Part shown: positions 19,487-29,171 of the stretch, piece by piece
Layout: each line of letters starts with the position of its first letter
How positions within the stretch are numbered: the first letter of the stretch is position 1
NCBI GenBank assembly: GCA_016708725.1
Contig: JADJFE010000002.1
Span: 372,001 to 436,000, forward strand
Source of the DNA: Candidatus Aalborgicola bjergmarkensis
GTDB lineage: Bacteria > Pseudomonadota > Gammaproteobacteria > Burkholderiales > Burkholderiaceae_C
DNA length: 64,000 nucleotides
Reading direction: 5' to 3'
Notes under the pieces: generated by a model
Seen by the model: only the letters and a program-made list of their open reading frames with translations
Database searches by the model: none
What the model was told of the DNA's origin: nothing
Made by a program: the position numbers and the translations under genes

Positions 19487-21787
19487 ATGATCATGTTTGA
19501 AAATAAATTCCAATTGAATGCACTGGCGCTTGCCGTGCTTGCCATGCTGGGCGCCATGTCGGCGCATGCGGACGATGACGAGGCCGCTGCGCTGAAAAAA
19601 CCCGCCAATTTCATGAGCTTAGGCATTACCAACGTCAATGGCCAGTCGGTGCGGTTTGGTGAATACAACGGGCTGGATAAGTCGGTTGTGACCCTGAATG
19701 CCGATGTGAGTGTGCGCGATGGCACTGCCTACCAGCAAAACGAGGACGGTGGCACCAGCCGGTGGTCATTGACCGGAAGCGATCTGGGCTTGAGTTCCCG
19801 CACCCTGGGCGCGAGTTTTGCCAACCAGGGCACCTGGAATATCGGCCTGGGCTACGACGAACTGACGCACCGGCTGGCGGACACGTACCAAACCCCGTAC
19901 AAGGGGGATATGGGTGGCGGCAGCTTTGCCCTGCCCATCTGGTTCGGCACCGCTGCCAACACCAACACCTTGAATGCCGCACAACAGTCTGCTTTGACAA
20001 CACTGGATATTGCGACCAAACGTGTCAATTCCTCCGTCAACGCAGGTGTGAACATCACGCCACGCCTGTCGCTCAATGTGGACTTCAATCATCTGCAACA
20101 AACCGGGGCCAAATTGTTGGCGTTCCCCGCATACGGTTCGACCAGGCCAGCGGCCACTGCTGGCTTGAGGGTCACGAACTCTGCCGTTGCCGTGCTCCCT
20201 ATGCCCACGGAATACCAGACCGATACCGTTACCCTGGCGTTGAACTGGATGGGCGAGCGCGGCCATTCCACGTTCTCCTACTTTGGTTCGTTCTTTCGCG
20301 ATGGTTTTGACCGCGTAAGTTTTGACACATTCGCAGGTGCCAACAAAACGCAGACCATGACCACGATGCCCGGTAACGAGTTTCACCAACTCAACCTCAG
20401 CGGTGGTTATGCCATCAGTCCCAGGACAAAGTTGACCAGCAATATCTCCCATGGACGCAATACCCAGAACAGCGTTTTCGTAACACCCGACACCGGCATG
20501 CTAGGCGCGGCCCTGCCCAAGGCTTCGCTGGATGGCCTGGTCGTTACTACCCACGCCGACGTGAAATTGACTGACAAAACCAGCAAAAATCTGGTGCTGT
20601 CCGCTGCATGGCGCTATGACTTGCGCGACAACCAGACCGAATCGTACATTTACAACTACTATTCCGTCCGCGACACCAATCCGGTTTATCCCAATACCCC
20701 GTTGAGCAACAAGAAAAATCGCCTGGAGCTGGCGGGCGACTACCGAATCAAGCCGGGACACCAGTTCCGGGTGGAGTTGAACCACGAAGAAATTGACCGT
20801 TGGTGCCGCCAATACGCAGTTCTGCCACCCACCTACCCGGAAGGTACCAACTGCGTAGTGGCAGACAACAGCCGTGAAAATAAACTGGACACCACATACC
20901 GCATCAAACCCACCGATGCGATCAATCTGAACCTGGGCTACGCCTACAGCAAACGCAACACCAACCTGGACCCCACAGCGGTGGCTGCTTTCAACAGCAC
21001 CAAAGCGGGCAGCAAGGGTTTGAATGCCGGTGACTTTCTGGGTTTTGCCGCCTACTTTGCCGACTCCAAAACCCAGCAGATCGCCAAGGCCAGCAGCAAC
21101 TGGCAAGTCAATGACCTGCTGTCCCTTGGCCTGGGTGGACGTTACACCGACGATGTGTACGACGTGACCTATGGCGTGAAGAACGGCAACACCTGGAGCC
21201 TGAATCTGGACGCAAGCTACGCCTACAGCGCCAAAGGTTCGGTGACATCCTACGTGACGCAGCAACACCGCCAGCGTGACATGACGAACCTGCAGCTCAC
21301 CACACCAGCGGTTGCTGCTACGGCAACGGCCATAGGCGTTCCGGCCAATGCCACCTGGACCAACAAGCTCAAGGACGATGACATCACTGTAGGTCTTGGT
21401 GTCAAGCACAATGGTCTCATGCGGGGCAAACTCGACGTGACGGGGGACATCACCTACTCGTTGAGCGAAACCGGCTACAGCACGCAACTCAATTACAACG
21501 CAGCAACAGCCACCGGAGTGACCTGCGCCAGCCCCGCCTTCCTGACCTGTGGTGACCTGCCGGTCATCCGCAGCGAGACGTTCCAGTTCAAGCTCACCGG
21601 AACCTACCACGTCGAGAAGAACGCCAGCCTTGCCTTGGGGTATGTCTACCAGCGCCTCAATGCCAGCGACTATTTCTACAACGGCTACCAGTATGGCAAC
21701 ACGCCTGCCACGCTCATGCCGACCAACCAGCAAGTGGGTGAGTATGCAGTCAACCTGGTTTCGCTCAGTTACATCAAGAAGTTCTGA
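19487..21787 (+). CDS. MtrB/PioB/MtoB family outer-membrane beta-barrel
   Basis: This encodes 766 residues with a signal peptide ending AHA-DDD and a long beta-barrel of alternating polar and aromatic strands, ending in a C-terminal phenylalanine (SLSYIKKF) as typical of outer-membrane proteins. It belongs to the decaheme-associated MtrB/PioB family and should sheath the upstream decaheme cytochrome. GGAGAG precedes the start; ATG codons at 19487 and 19493 are both usable. The N-terminal CxxC motif described for Shewanella MtrB is not seen. No MtrC/OmcA-type surface decaheme follows, which favours the two-component MtoAB/PioAB style of conduit. Confidence 0.9.
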   Translation: MIMFENKFQLNALALAVLAMLGAMSAHADDDEAAALKKPANFMSLGITNVNGQSVRFGEYNGLDKSVVTLNADVSVRDGTAYQQNEDGGTSRWSLTGSDLGLSSRTLGASFANQGTWNIGLGYDELTHRLADTYQTPYKGDMGGGSFALPIWFGTAANTNTLNAAQQSALTTLDIATKRVNSSVNAGVNITPRLSLNVDFNHLQQTGAKLLAFPAYGSTRPAATAGLRVTNSAVAVLPMPTEYQTDTVTLALNWMGERGHSTFSYFGSFFRDGFDRVSFDTFAGANKTQTMTTMPGNEFHQLNLSGGYAISPRTKLTSNISHGRNTQNSVFVTPDTGMLGAALPKASLDGLVVTTHADVKLTDKTSKNLVLSAAWRYDLRDNQTESYIYNYYSVRDTNPVYPNTPLSNKKNRLELAGDYRIKPGHQFRVELNHEEIDRWCRQYAVLPPTYPEGTNCVVADNSRENKLDTTYRIKPTDAINLNLGYAYSKRNTNLDPTAVAAFNSTKAGSKGLNAGDFLGFAAYFADSKTQQIAKASSNWQVNDLLSLGLGGRYTDDVYDVTYGVKNGNTWSLNLDASYAYSAKGSVTSYVTQQHRQRDMTNLQLTTPAVAATATAIGVPANATWTNKLKDDDITVGLGVKHNGLMRGKLDVTGDITYSLSETGYSTQLNYNAATATGVTCASPAFLTCGDLPVIRSETFQFKLTGTYHVEKNASLALGYVYQRLNASDYFYNGYQYGNTPATLMPTNQQVGEYAVNLVSLSYIKKF

Positions 21788-21793
21788 GTTTTT

Positions 21794-23104
21794 ATGACGC
21801 TCCTGCACAACAGCTTGTTGCTGGTCGCCATGTGTGCAGGCCCGCTGGCCGCAGCCGCAGAATTACCCCGCATCGACTGGAGTGGTATTGAACCGGGCAA
21901 TGTGGTTTTATTCCATCCCGGACAATCATCCTATGAATGGGTGCGTAGCAAAGTACACCAAGGCGCGCACCATGATGTGAAACAAGGTGAGTCCTGCGCC
22001 TTTTGCCATGACGAGGAAGATGCTGAAAAAGAAATCGGCATCGTCAACAGCAAGGGTGGCCGGCTGGAGCCGCATCCCATCGCGGGAAAAATCGGCTTCA
22101 TTGACCTGGGCATACAAGCGGCCTTTGATGCGCACAACGTGTATTTGCGCTTCCAGTGGAAAACCAATGGTCCCAATAGCCAGCAACCTGGCCCCGAGCA
22201 TCGCTACATGCGCTTTGACGGCAAAGTATGGAAACCCTGGGGGTTTTCCAGGCTGGACCAGGAGGTACGCGATGGCCAGATGCAGCCTTTGGTGGAAGAC
22301 CGCATCTCCATCATGCTCGACGACGGCAAGGTAGCCGACTTTGCCAAGCAGGGCTGCTGGTTGACCTGCCACGACGGGATGCGGGATATGCCACCCCAGT
22401 TTCCATCAAAGGATGGCGCAATCAACACCGGACTGCCACCCATAGCCCAGGACGCCATCCGCAAGTACCTGCCCGACAGCCGCCACGACCCGTCCGACTG
22501 GAAAACCCGAAAATCCGCCAGAGAAATTGCCAGGCTCAAAGCCGACGGCAAATTCCTGGAACTGATTCAATGGCGCGCGCGCAGCAGTCCCGACGTGACC
22601 CCCGTGGACGATGGCTATGTGCTGGATTGGGGGTACGTCGATACCAAAAAAGGAAATTCCGACAGCAACATCGGCAAGAACCAGTTGCCTCAATTCATGT
22701 GGAATCAAAAGGCAACGGGCTTTCGCGCCATCCGTGACGATGGTGCCGTGCAAAACAGCAATGTATCCCTGATTCGCGGACAAAACGCCGTACCGTTCGA
22801 TCCACGTGTGCGCTGGCAGGCAGGTGACATACTCCCGGATCGCGTTGTCAGTCCAAAAGTCACCAAGAACATCACTGGAACCCGTGCCCAGGGGTCGTGG
22901 TCCAACGGGGTATGGACGGTGGTCATTGCACGCCCACTGCGGCCCACTGGCCCTGGTAGCAAGGCTCTTGCGGAAGGAAACGTATACAACGTCGGCTTTG
23001 CGGTCCATGACGATAACGTGGGCACGCGCGCACACCACGTATCGTTTGTGAAAACGCTGGGGCTGGGCGTGAAGGCCGACATTCAGGCGGTAAAGGTTCC
23101 GTAA
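21794..23104 (+). CDS. Secreted heme protein, ethylbenzene-dehydrogenase gamma/EB_dh-like domain with c-type heme sites
   Basis: This encodes 436 residues with a signal peptide (cleavage near AAA-EL). It carries one classical heme motif CAFCH near residue 68 and one unusual C-xxx-CH motif (CWLTCH) near residue 193. The remaining fold resembles the heme-binding EB_dh domain (PF09459) of ethylbenzene-dehydrogenase-type enzymes. The start lies 6 bp after the porin stop, so it is part of the same operon. It probably passes electrons between the periplasmic or membrane pool and the decaheme conduit, or acts on the outer face; this is inferred from context. Confidence 0.78.
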   Translation: MTLLHNSLLLVAMCAGPLAAAAELPRIDWSGIEPGNVVLFHPGQSSYEWVRSKVHQGAHHDVKQGESCAFCHDEEDAEKEIGIVNSKGGRLEPHPIAGKIGFIDLGIQAAFDAHNVYLRFQWKTNGPNSQQPGPEHRYMRFDGKVWKPWGFSRLDQEVRDGQMQPLVEDRISIMLDDGKVADFAKQGCWLTCHDGMRDMPPQFPSKDGAINTGLPPIAQDAIRKYLPDSRHDPSDWKTRKSAREIARLKADGKFLELIQWRARSSPDVTPVDDGYVLDWGYVDTKKGNSDSNIGKNQLPQFMWNQKATGFRAIRDDGAVQNSNVSLIRGQNAVPFDPRVRWQAGDILPDRVVSPKVTKNITGTRAQGSWSNGVWTVVIARPLRPTGPGSKALAEGNVYNVGFAVHDDNVGTRAHHVSFVKTLGLGVKADIQAVKVP

Positions 23105-23124
23105 AGGTTTCGCAAGCCAAGCGC

Positions 23125-23130
23125 TATAAT
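23125..23130 (+). promoter_or_regulatory. Candidate -10 box upstream of ubiJ-ubiB
   Basis: A perfect TATAAT lies 157 bp upstream of ubiJ, just after the electron-transfer operon. No convincing -35 is seen. The region between holds no gene. Confidence 0.35.
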
Positions 23131-23286
23131 TTTAATATCTACTTCCGCACGTCTGACGGGCGTTACAGGCCAATTACCATACGCCGCGCGCGCTGTAGCC
23201 CAAAATCTCGTGATGGCCATTTTGGATATTCATAAGTGTTCCCATTGTGCAACAGTCCCCAACGATAGCCAGGGAATCAGGGAATA

Positions 23287-23886
23287 ATGCGGGCTATGGC
23301 AACACAGTCCCCTTTTTCCATCCTGGAGGGTATTCTCCAGAACCTTGGTCTTCCCACCACCCCACCGGCGTGGATCGTCGATGAAACGCAGCGCCGCCTG
23401 GTTTTGCTGCTCAACCATGTGTTGATGCAAGAACCCCAGGCCACCGAACGCCTGATCCGTCAAAAGGGCCGGGTGATTCGCATGCAGTGGCGTTCTCTGG
23501 CTTTTACGGCAAAAGTGACCCCGGCAGGACTGCTGGACCTTGCGCCGGGCGCAACAACGGATTTATCCCTGGTGATTACCGAAGATTCCCCCCTGGCAAT
23601 CGTCCAGCAACTGATGCAAGGCAGCAAACCTGCCGTACACATCGAAGGCGATGTGCAACTGGCAGCCGAAGTGGCCTGGCTGGCGGACCATGTGCGCTGG
23701 GACGTGGAGGAAGACTTGTCGCGTATCCTGGGCGATGCACCGGCGCACGCGCTCACGCAGGCACTGGCTACATTGATGCAGGGTGTGCGCCAGTTCGTCG
23801 GCGCGCGCAGGCCCGATAACACCACCACGACCAGCACGACTAGCACAACCACCACAACCGGCACCACCAGTGGGACTGCTGCATGA
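23287..23886 (+). CDS. ubiJ: Ubiquinone biosynthesis accessory factor UbiJ (SCP2 domain)
   Basis: This encodes 199 residues with an SCP2-type lipid-binding domain. UbiJ scaffolds the soluble ubiquinone-biosynthesis complex and binds isoprenoid intermediates. AGGG lies 4-7 nt upstream of the ATG. Its stop overlaps the ubiB start in an ATGA, so translation is coupled, and the ubiJ-ubiB order is the usual one. The last ~20 residues are a low-complexity Thr/Ser tail encoded by an ACN triplet repeat (about 23816-23872), variable in length by nature and unlikely to matter for function. Confidence 0.88.
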   Translation: MRAMATQSPFSILEGILQNLGLPTTPPAWIVDETQRRLVLLLNHVLMQEPQATERLIRQKGRVIRMQWRSLAFTAKVTPAGLLDLAPGATTDLSLVITEDSPLAIVQQLMQGSKPAVHIEGDVQLAAEVAWLADHVRWDVEEDLSRILGDAPAHALTQALATLMQGVRQFVGARRPDNTTTTSTTSTTTTTGTTSGTAA

Positions 23887-25454
23887 GACGACTGATTCGA
23901 GGGGTTTTTATCGTCTGGGTGGTCATACGCTACGGGCTCGATGAGCTGGTGCTCAATAGCTTCAAGAATCCGTGGCTGATTCGTCTGGCGCGGGTGTTGG
24001 TTTTGGGGCGGACCTTGACGGCGCCACGTGGACAGCGGCTGCGGGAAGCGCTGGAGCAGCTCGGACCCATTTTTGTCAAATTTGGCCAGGTGTTATCGAC
24101 CCGACGCGATCTCTTGCCCGTGGACATTTCCGATGAACTGGCCAAGCTGCAAGACCATGTACCGCCATTTGCCTCCGATGTAGCCATCAGCATCATCGAG
24201 CGGGAGCTGCGCAAGCCCGTGCATGAAATCTTCGTTTCCTTTGAACAACAACCCATCGCCAGTGCGTCGATAGCGCAAGTGCATTTTGCCGTGCTGCGGG
24301 ATCGCAACGGCCGTGATCGGGAAGTCGCGGTCAAGGTGCTGCGCCCCGGCATGCTGCTGGCCATTGAAAAAGACCTGAGTCTCATGCGCATGATGGCGCA
24401 TTGGGTGGAGCGTCTGTCGGTCGAGGGCAAGCGTTTGCGGCCACTGGAAGTGGTGGCGGAGTTTGACAAATACCTGCACGACGAACTCGACCTGATCCGT
24501 GAAGCCTCCAGCGCGGCGCAACTGCGGCGCAACATGGAGTCCTTGCAGCTGGTGTTGATCCCGGAGATGCTGTGGGATTACTGCACGACCAATGTGCTGG
24601 TGATGGAACGCATGCATGGCGTACCTATCAGCCAGGTTGAGCGGCTGCGCGCAGCCGGGGTCGATATTCCGAAGCTGGCGCGCGATGGTGTCACCATTTT
24701 CTTCAACCAGGTTTTCCGGGATGGTTTTTTCCACGCCGACATGCATCCCGGCAATATCCAGGTCAGCATCGCGCCGGAGACTTTCGGGCGCTACATCTCG
24801 CTGGATTTCGGCATTGTGGGCACGCTGACCGAATCCGACAAGGAATACCTGGCGCAGAACTTTGCCGCATTTTTCCGCCGCGATTACCGGCGCATTGCCG
24901 AACTGCACGTCGAATCCGAATGGGTGCCCGCAACAACCAGGGTGGACGAGCTCGAAGCGGCGATCCGTGCGGTGTGCGAGCCCTACTTTGACCGTCCACT
25001 CAAGGAAATTTCGCTAGGGCTTGTGCTGATGCGCCTCTTTCAGGCCTCGCGGCGCTTCGAACTGGAAATTCAGCCCCAATTGGTGTTGCTGCAAAAAACC
25101 ATGCTCAACATCGAAGGTCTGGGGCGTGAACTAGACCCCGATTTAGACCTGTGGGCCACCGCCAAGCCGTTCCTGGAACAGTGGATGCTGGGGCGCGTCG
25201 GGCCGCAAATGCTCATGGACCAACTCAAGAACCAGGGGCCGCAGTACGCCAAGCTGCTGCCTGAACTGCCACGTTTGCTGCACGCCTATCTGCGCAACCA
25301 TGGCAACGGTGCCGACTCCAGCCGGACCATGGAGCAACTTCTGCGGGAACAAAAACGCACCAACGCCCTGTTGCAAGGATTGGTATACGTCGTGATCGGC
25401 TTTGCCCTGGGACTGGTTGTCACGCAAATGATTGTGCGTGTACGGGTTTTTTGA
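23883..25454 (+). CDS. ubiB: Ubiquinone biosynthesis kinase-like protein UbiB
   Basis: This encodes 523 residues of the ABC1/ADCK atypical kinase family needed for ubiquinone hydroxylation steps. Family marks seen: the KxGQ motif KFGQVLSTRRDLLP near residue 60, the invariant-lysine segment AVKVLRP, the catalytic-loop equivalent HADMHPGNIQ, and the metal-binding LDFG. A C-terminal hydrophobic helix (LLQGLVYVVIGFALGLVVTQ) anchors it to the inner membrane. Length is normal. The start overlaps ubiJ. Confidence 0.95.
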   Translation: MRRLIRGVFIVWVVIRYGLDELVLNSFKNPWLIRLARVLVLGRTLTAPRGQRLREALEQLGPIFVKFGQVLSTRRDLLPVDISDELAKLQDHVPPFASDVAISIIERELRKPVHEIFVSFEQQPIASASIAQVHFAVLRDRNGRDREVAVKVLRPGMLLAIEKDLSLMRMMAHWVERLSVEGKRLRPLEVVAEFDKYLHDELDLIREASSAAQLRRNMESLQLVLIPEMLWDYCTTNVLVMERMHGVPISQVERLRAAGVDIPKLARDGVTIFFNQVFRDGFFHADMHPGNIQVSIAPETFGRYISLDFGIVGTLTESDKEYLAQNFAAFFRRDYRRIAELHVESEWVPATTRVDELEAAIRAVCEPYFDRPLKEISLGLVLMRLFQASRRFELEIQPQLVLLQKTMLNIEGLGRELDPDLDLWATAKPFLEQWMLGRVGPQMLMDQLKNQGPQYAKLLPELPRLLHAYLRNHGNGADSSRTMEQLLREQKRTNALLQGLVYVVIGFALGLVVTQMIVRVRVF

Positions 25455-25501
25455 CGAGACGCATATAATTTGCGGCTTCATTTTCCACAGTCCTGAAAAC
25501 C

Positions 25502-25846
25502 ATGCCCATTTACGCCTACAAATGCCAGTCCTGCGGGTTTGCCAAAGACGTGCTGCAGAAAATATCCGATTCCCCCCTCTCGTCGTGCCCCAGTTGCTCT
25601 GAGCCAACGTTCACCAAACAACTGACCGCCGCTGGCTTTCAGCTGAAAGGCTCTGGCTGGTACGTCACAGATTTCAAGGGCGGCAACAACAACACAGCCC
25701 CCTCCCCTGCTGCTGCCGTTACCGACGCATCTACACAGGCAACAACGTCCAAGCCGGAAGCGCCAACACCCGCTACTACCGCTGTTACCGCTGCCACCCC
25801 TTCCACGGGTACCAGCACCACGCCTGCTGCTGCATCCGGTGCCTGA
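25502..25846 (+). CDS. FmdB-family zinc ribbon protein
   Basis: This encodes 114 residues. The first ~45 form the FmdB/CxxC_CxxC_SSSS regulatory zinc-ribbon: MPIYAYKCQSCG, then CPSC about 22 residues later. The following GWYVTDF segment is also typical. The C-terminal half is an Ala/Thr/Pro-rich low-complexity tail. A TATAAT at 25464-25469 lies 33 bp upstream. In Burkholderiales it commonly heads the cluster with DUF502 and aspS, as here. The molecular role is not established. Confidence 0.85.
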   Translation: MPIYAYKCQSCGFAKDVLQKISDSPLSSCPSCSEPTFTKQLTAAGFQLKGSGWYVTDFKGGNNNTAPSPAAAVTDASTQATTSKPEAPTPATTAVTAATPSTGTSTTPAAASGA

Positions 25847-25884
25847 TTCTTTCGCATTCCCAAGCCCTGGATTGCACACCACCC

Positions 25885-26541
25885 GTGCCGTTTAAGAAGT
25901 ATCTTCTCACCGGCCTGATGGTCTGGTTGCCTCTGGCCATCACCCTGTGGGTGTTGCTGTGGCTGATTGGCTTGCTGGATGCCGTGTTTGCCAGCCTCCT
26001 GTCCGTGTTGATTGCCATCGCACCGGCCAATATGGCGAGCGCTTTTGCCCGCTTGCACCATGTTCCCGGTTTGGGCCTTGTGCTGGTGGCCTCGGTGCTG
26101 CTGGGCACCGGCGCGTTGGTATCCAATGTGGCGGGACGCTGGTGGATCGCGCAATGGGATCGGTTGTTTGCCAACCTGCCCTTCGTCAAGTCCATTTACA
26201 ACAGTGTCAAAAAAGTATCCGACACCCTTTTCTCCAGCAATGGCAATGCGTTTCGCACCGCCTTGCTGGTGCAATATCCACGCACCGGAGTCTGGACGCT
26301 GGCGTTTCAGACCGGAACCCCCGGCGGAGAAGTGGCGTCGCGCCTCGGAGCTGGCTTTGTGAGCGTGTACGTGCCGACAACGCCCAACCCGACCAGCGGC
26401 TTTTTTCTCATGCTACCCAAAAGCGATGTCATTGCGCTCGACATGAGTGTCGATGAAGCCCTGACCTACGTCATTTCCATGGGCGCTGTTGCACCTTCTT
26501 CACCTCCTTTCCCGTCGTCCACCAACCCGGCTGCTGATTGA
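25885..26541 (+). CDS. DUF502 family membrane protein
   Basis: This encodes 218 residues starting at a GTG. Two transmembrane helices (about residues 8-30 and 55-78) are followed by the conserved cytoplasmic domain with the FVKSIYNSVKKVSDT and TPNPTSGFF motifs of DUF502. Function is unknown. It sits between fmdB and aspS in the conserved betaproteobacterial order and is probably co-transcribed with them. Confidence 0.88.
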   Translation: MPFKKYLLTGLMVWLPLAITLWVLLWLIGLLDAVFASLLSVLIAIAPANMASAFARLHHVPGLGLVLVASVLLGTGALVSNVAGRWWIAQWDRLFANLPFVKSIYNSVKKVSDTLFSSNGNAFRTALLVQYPRTGVWTLAFQTGTPGGEVASRLGAGFVSVYVPTTPNPTSGFFLMLPKSDVIALDMSVDEALTYVISMGAVAPSSPPFPSSTNPAAD

Positions 26542-26583
26542 AAGCTCGAAAAGCAGCCCCCTGAAAGTTATCGAAAGTTATCT

Positions 26584-28397
26584 ATGGCCATGCGCTCCCA
26601 CTATTGCGGTCTGGTGACCGAAGCCCAATTGGGCGAAACTGTTTCCCTGTGCGGCTGGGTCAATCGCCGACGCGACCACGGTGGTGTGATTTTTGTCGAT
26701 CTGCGTGACCGCGAAGGTTATGTGCAAGTGGTGTGCGACCCGGACCGCCCTGAAATGTTCAGTGCCGCAGAAGGATTACGTAACGAATTTTGTATTCAGA
26801 TCAAGGGCTTGGTGCGTACGCGCCCCGAAGGGACCGTCAACGAAAACCTCAAGAGCGGCAAAATCGAAGTGCTGTGCCAGGAGTTGACGGTGCTCAACCC
26901 CTCGGTTACGCCACCGTTCCAGCTCGATGACGACAACCTGTCGGAAACCACACGCCTGACACACCGCGTGCTGGACTTGCGCCGCCCCTACATGCAAAAC
27001 AACCTCATGCTGCGCTACCGCGTTTCCATGGAGGTGCGCAAGTTTCTCGATGCCAACGGCTTTGTGGACATCGAAACCCCCATGCTCACCAAGTCCACGC
27101 CCGAAGGCGCACGCGACTACCTGGTGCCCAGCCGTGTGCACGATGGCCATTTTTTCGCACTGCCGCAATCGCCCCAGCTGTTCAAGCAATTGCTCATGGT
27201 GGCAGGTTTTGACCGCTACTACCAGATCACCAAGTGCTTCCGCGATGAAGACCTGCGCGCCGACCGCCAGCCCGAATTTACGCAGATTGATATTGAGACC
27301 TCGTTCCTGAGTGAAGAAGAAATCCGCGCCATCTTCCAGGAAATGATCAAGACGGTGTTCCAAAATACCATTCAGGTCGATCTGGGTGATTTTCCGTCCA
27401 TGAGCTACTTTGACGCCATGTTGCGCTATGGCTCCGACAAGCCGGACTTGCGCGTGAACCTGGAGTTCACCGAAGTAACCGATGTGATGACCGATGTGGA
27501 TTTCAAGGTCTTCTCGGGTGCTGCCAATATGCAAGGCGGGCGGGTGGTGGCCCTGCGCGTGCCCGGTGCTGCACGCGAAAACGGTGGTATGCCACGCAGC
27601 GAAATTGATTCCTATACCGAATTTGTCAAAATTTACGGCGCCAAGGGCTGGCCTACATCAAGGTCAACGAACTGGCCAAAAAGCGTGAGGGTCTGCAAAG
27701 CCCGATTGTCAAGAATATCCATGACAAGGCACTGGAGACGGTGTTTGCACGCACCGGGGCACAAGACGGCGACCTGATTTTCTTTGGTGCCGACAAGGCC
27801 AAGATCGTCAACGATGCCATGGGTGCCTTGCGCGTCAAAATCGGCCACAGCGAGTTTGGCAAGAAAAATGGCTTGTTCACGGCCGGCTGGCGTCCGCTGT
27901 GGGTGGTGGACTTTCCCATGTTTGAATGGGACGAGACTTCCCAGCGCTACATGTCCACACACCACCCGTTCACCGCGCCCAAGGATGGTCACGAGGACTG
28001 GATGGTGAGCGCTCCGGAAAAATGCATTTCCAAGGGCTACGACATGGTGCTCAACGGCTGGGAAATGGGCGGTGGCTCGGTGCGGATTCACCGTGCAGAT
28101 GTGCAGAAAAAGGTATTTGATGCGCTCAGAATCACGCCCGAGGAAGCACAGGTCAAATTTGGTTTCCTGCTCGAAGCACTGCAATACGGCGCACCACCCC
28201 ACGGTGGCCTGGCCTTTGGTCTGGACCGCATCGTGACCATGATGACCGGCGCCGAGTCCATCCGCGACGTGATTGCCTTCCCCAAAACCCAGCGCGCCCA
28301 GTGCCTTTTGACCCAGGCGCCGAGTATGGTGGACGAAAAGCAGTTGCGCGAGTTGCACATCCGCCTGCGTAATCCCGATGCGGTGCGCCCTTCCTGA
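26584..28397 (+). pseudogene. aspS: Aspartyl-tRNA synthetase, broken by a one-base frameshift
   Basis: Two frames (26584 to about 27649, and about 27649 to 28397) make a full-length bacterial AspRS that charges tRNA-Asp, possibly also tRNA-Asn. The anticodon-binding OB domain comes first; class II motif 2 (FRDEDLRADRQPEFTQID) and motif 3 (GLAFGLDRI) are intact. The frame changes at 27646-27650: AAGGGCTGGCCTAC where AAGGGCTTGGCCTAC would read through as GAKGLAYIKVNEL. One T is missing. Because the enzyme is normally essential and everything else is conserved, I regard this as a sequencing or assembly deletion, not inactivation. Confidence 0.92.
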
Positions 28398-28427
28398 ATA
28401 GGTGTTCCCGCAAGACATGCGTGATGT

Positions 28428-29171
28428 ATGAACATCTTGCGCGTTGCCACCTACAACATCCACAAGGGTGTGCAAGGCATTGGTCCCGTGCGGCGTCTGG
28501 AGATTCACAACCAGGCGCAGGCCATCGCGCAACTTGATGCGGACATCGTATGCTTGCAGGAAGTCCGCAAGGTTCACCGGGGCGAAGCCGAATATTTCCC
28601 GCACTGGCCGCAGCAGCCACAGGCGGATTTTCTGGCACCGCAAGGCTATACCGCCATCTACCGCACCAACGCCCACACCCGCCACGGTGAACATGGCAAT
28701 GCCATGCTGTCGCGCTGGCCGGTACTCACACACCAGCACGAGGACATGTCGGACCACCGCTTTGAACAGCGTGGTTTATTGCATTCCGAAGTGTTGGTGC
28801 ATGGGCGAACGGTGCATGTGGTCGTGCTGCACCTGGGGTTGATCAAGTCCAGCCGGGCACGCCAGCTGGCACAGCTCCTGCGTTTCATCCAGAGGGAAAT
28901 TCCCCCCGAGGCCGCGCTGCTGGTGGCCGGTGACTTCAATGACTGGAGTGCTTTGGTGCCCAGCAAACTGGACACGGTGGGTCTGGTGTCGCTGCGTGGG
29001 CGCAATCTGGCAACCTTCCCCTCGCGGCTGCCACTTGTGCAACTGGACCATATCTTTGCACGTGGCATGGAGCCCCTGGGCCTTGAGGTACCGTCTGGGC
29101 ATAACTGGAGCCGCATGTCCGACCACCTGCCGCTCATTGCCGAATTTCGATTGTCCTGGAGCGCAGCGTGA
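28428..29171 (+). CDS. Endonuclease/exonuclease/phosphatase family protein
   Basis: This encodes 247 residues of the EEP superfamily. Motifs: TYNIHKG near residue 8, the metal-binding LQEVR, AGDFNDW and the C-terminal SDHLPL with the catalytic histidine. There is no signal peptide or membrane helix. Its TGA overlaps the GTG start of the cardiolipin synthase gene, so the two are translationally coupled. This pairing is common in Burkholderiales. The substrate could be a nucleic acid, phosphoinositide-like lipid or phosphodiester and is not predictable. Confidence 0.88.
   Translation: MNILRVATYNIHKGVQGIGPVRRLEIHNQAQAIAQLDADIVCLQEVRKVHRGEAEYFPHWPQQPQADFLAPQGYTAIYRTNAHTRHGEHGNAMLSRWPVLTHQHEDMSDHRFEQRGLLHSEVLVHGRTVHVVVLHLGLIKSSRARQLAQLLRFIQREIPPEAALLVAGDFNDWSALVPSKLDTVGLVSLRGRNLATFPSRLPLVQLDHIFARGMEPLGLEVPSGHNWSRMSDHLPLIAEFRLSWSAA

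Noticed and set aside
20501..21808. A long minus-strand frame opposite the MtrB-type porin
   Set aside because: There is no domain or start signal, and the sense frame is a clear outer-membrane barrel in an operon.
25451..25469. TTGACG ... TATAAT as a sigma70 promoter before fmdB
   Set aside because: The two boxes are only 7 bp apart, far from the required ~17 bp. Only the -10 box is plausible.
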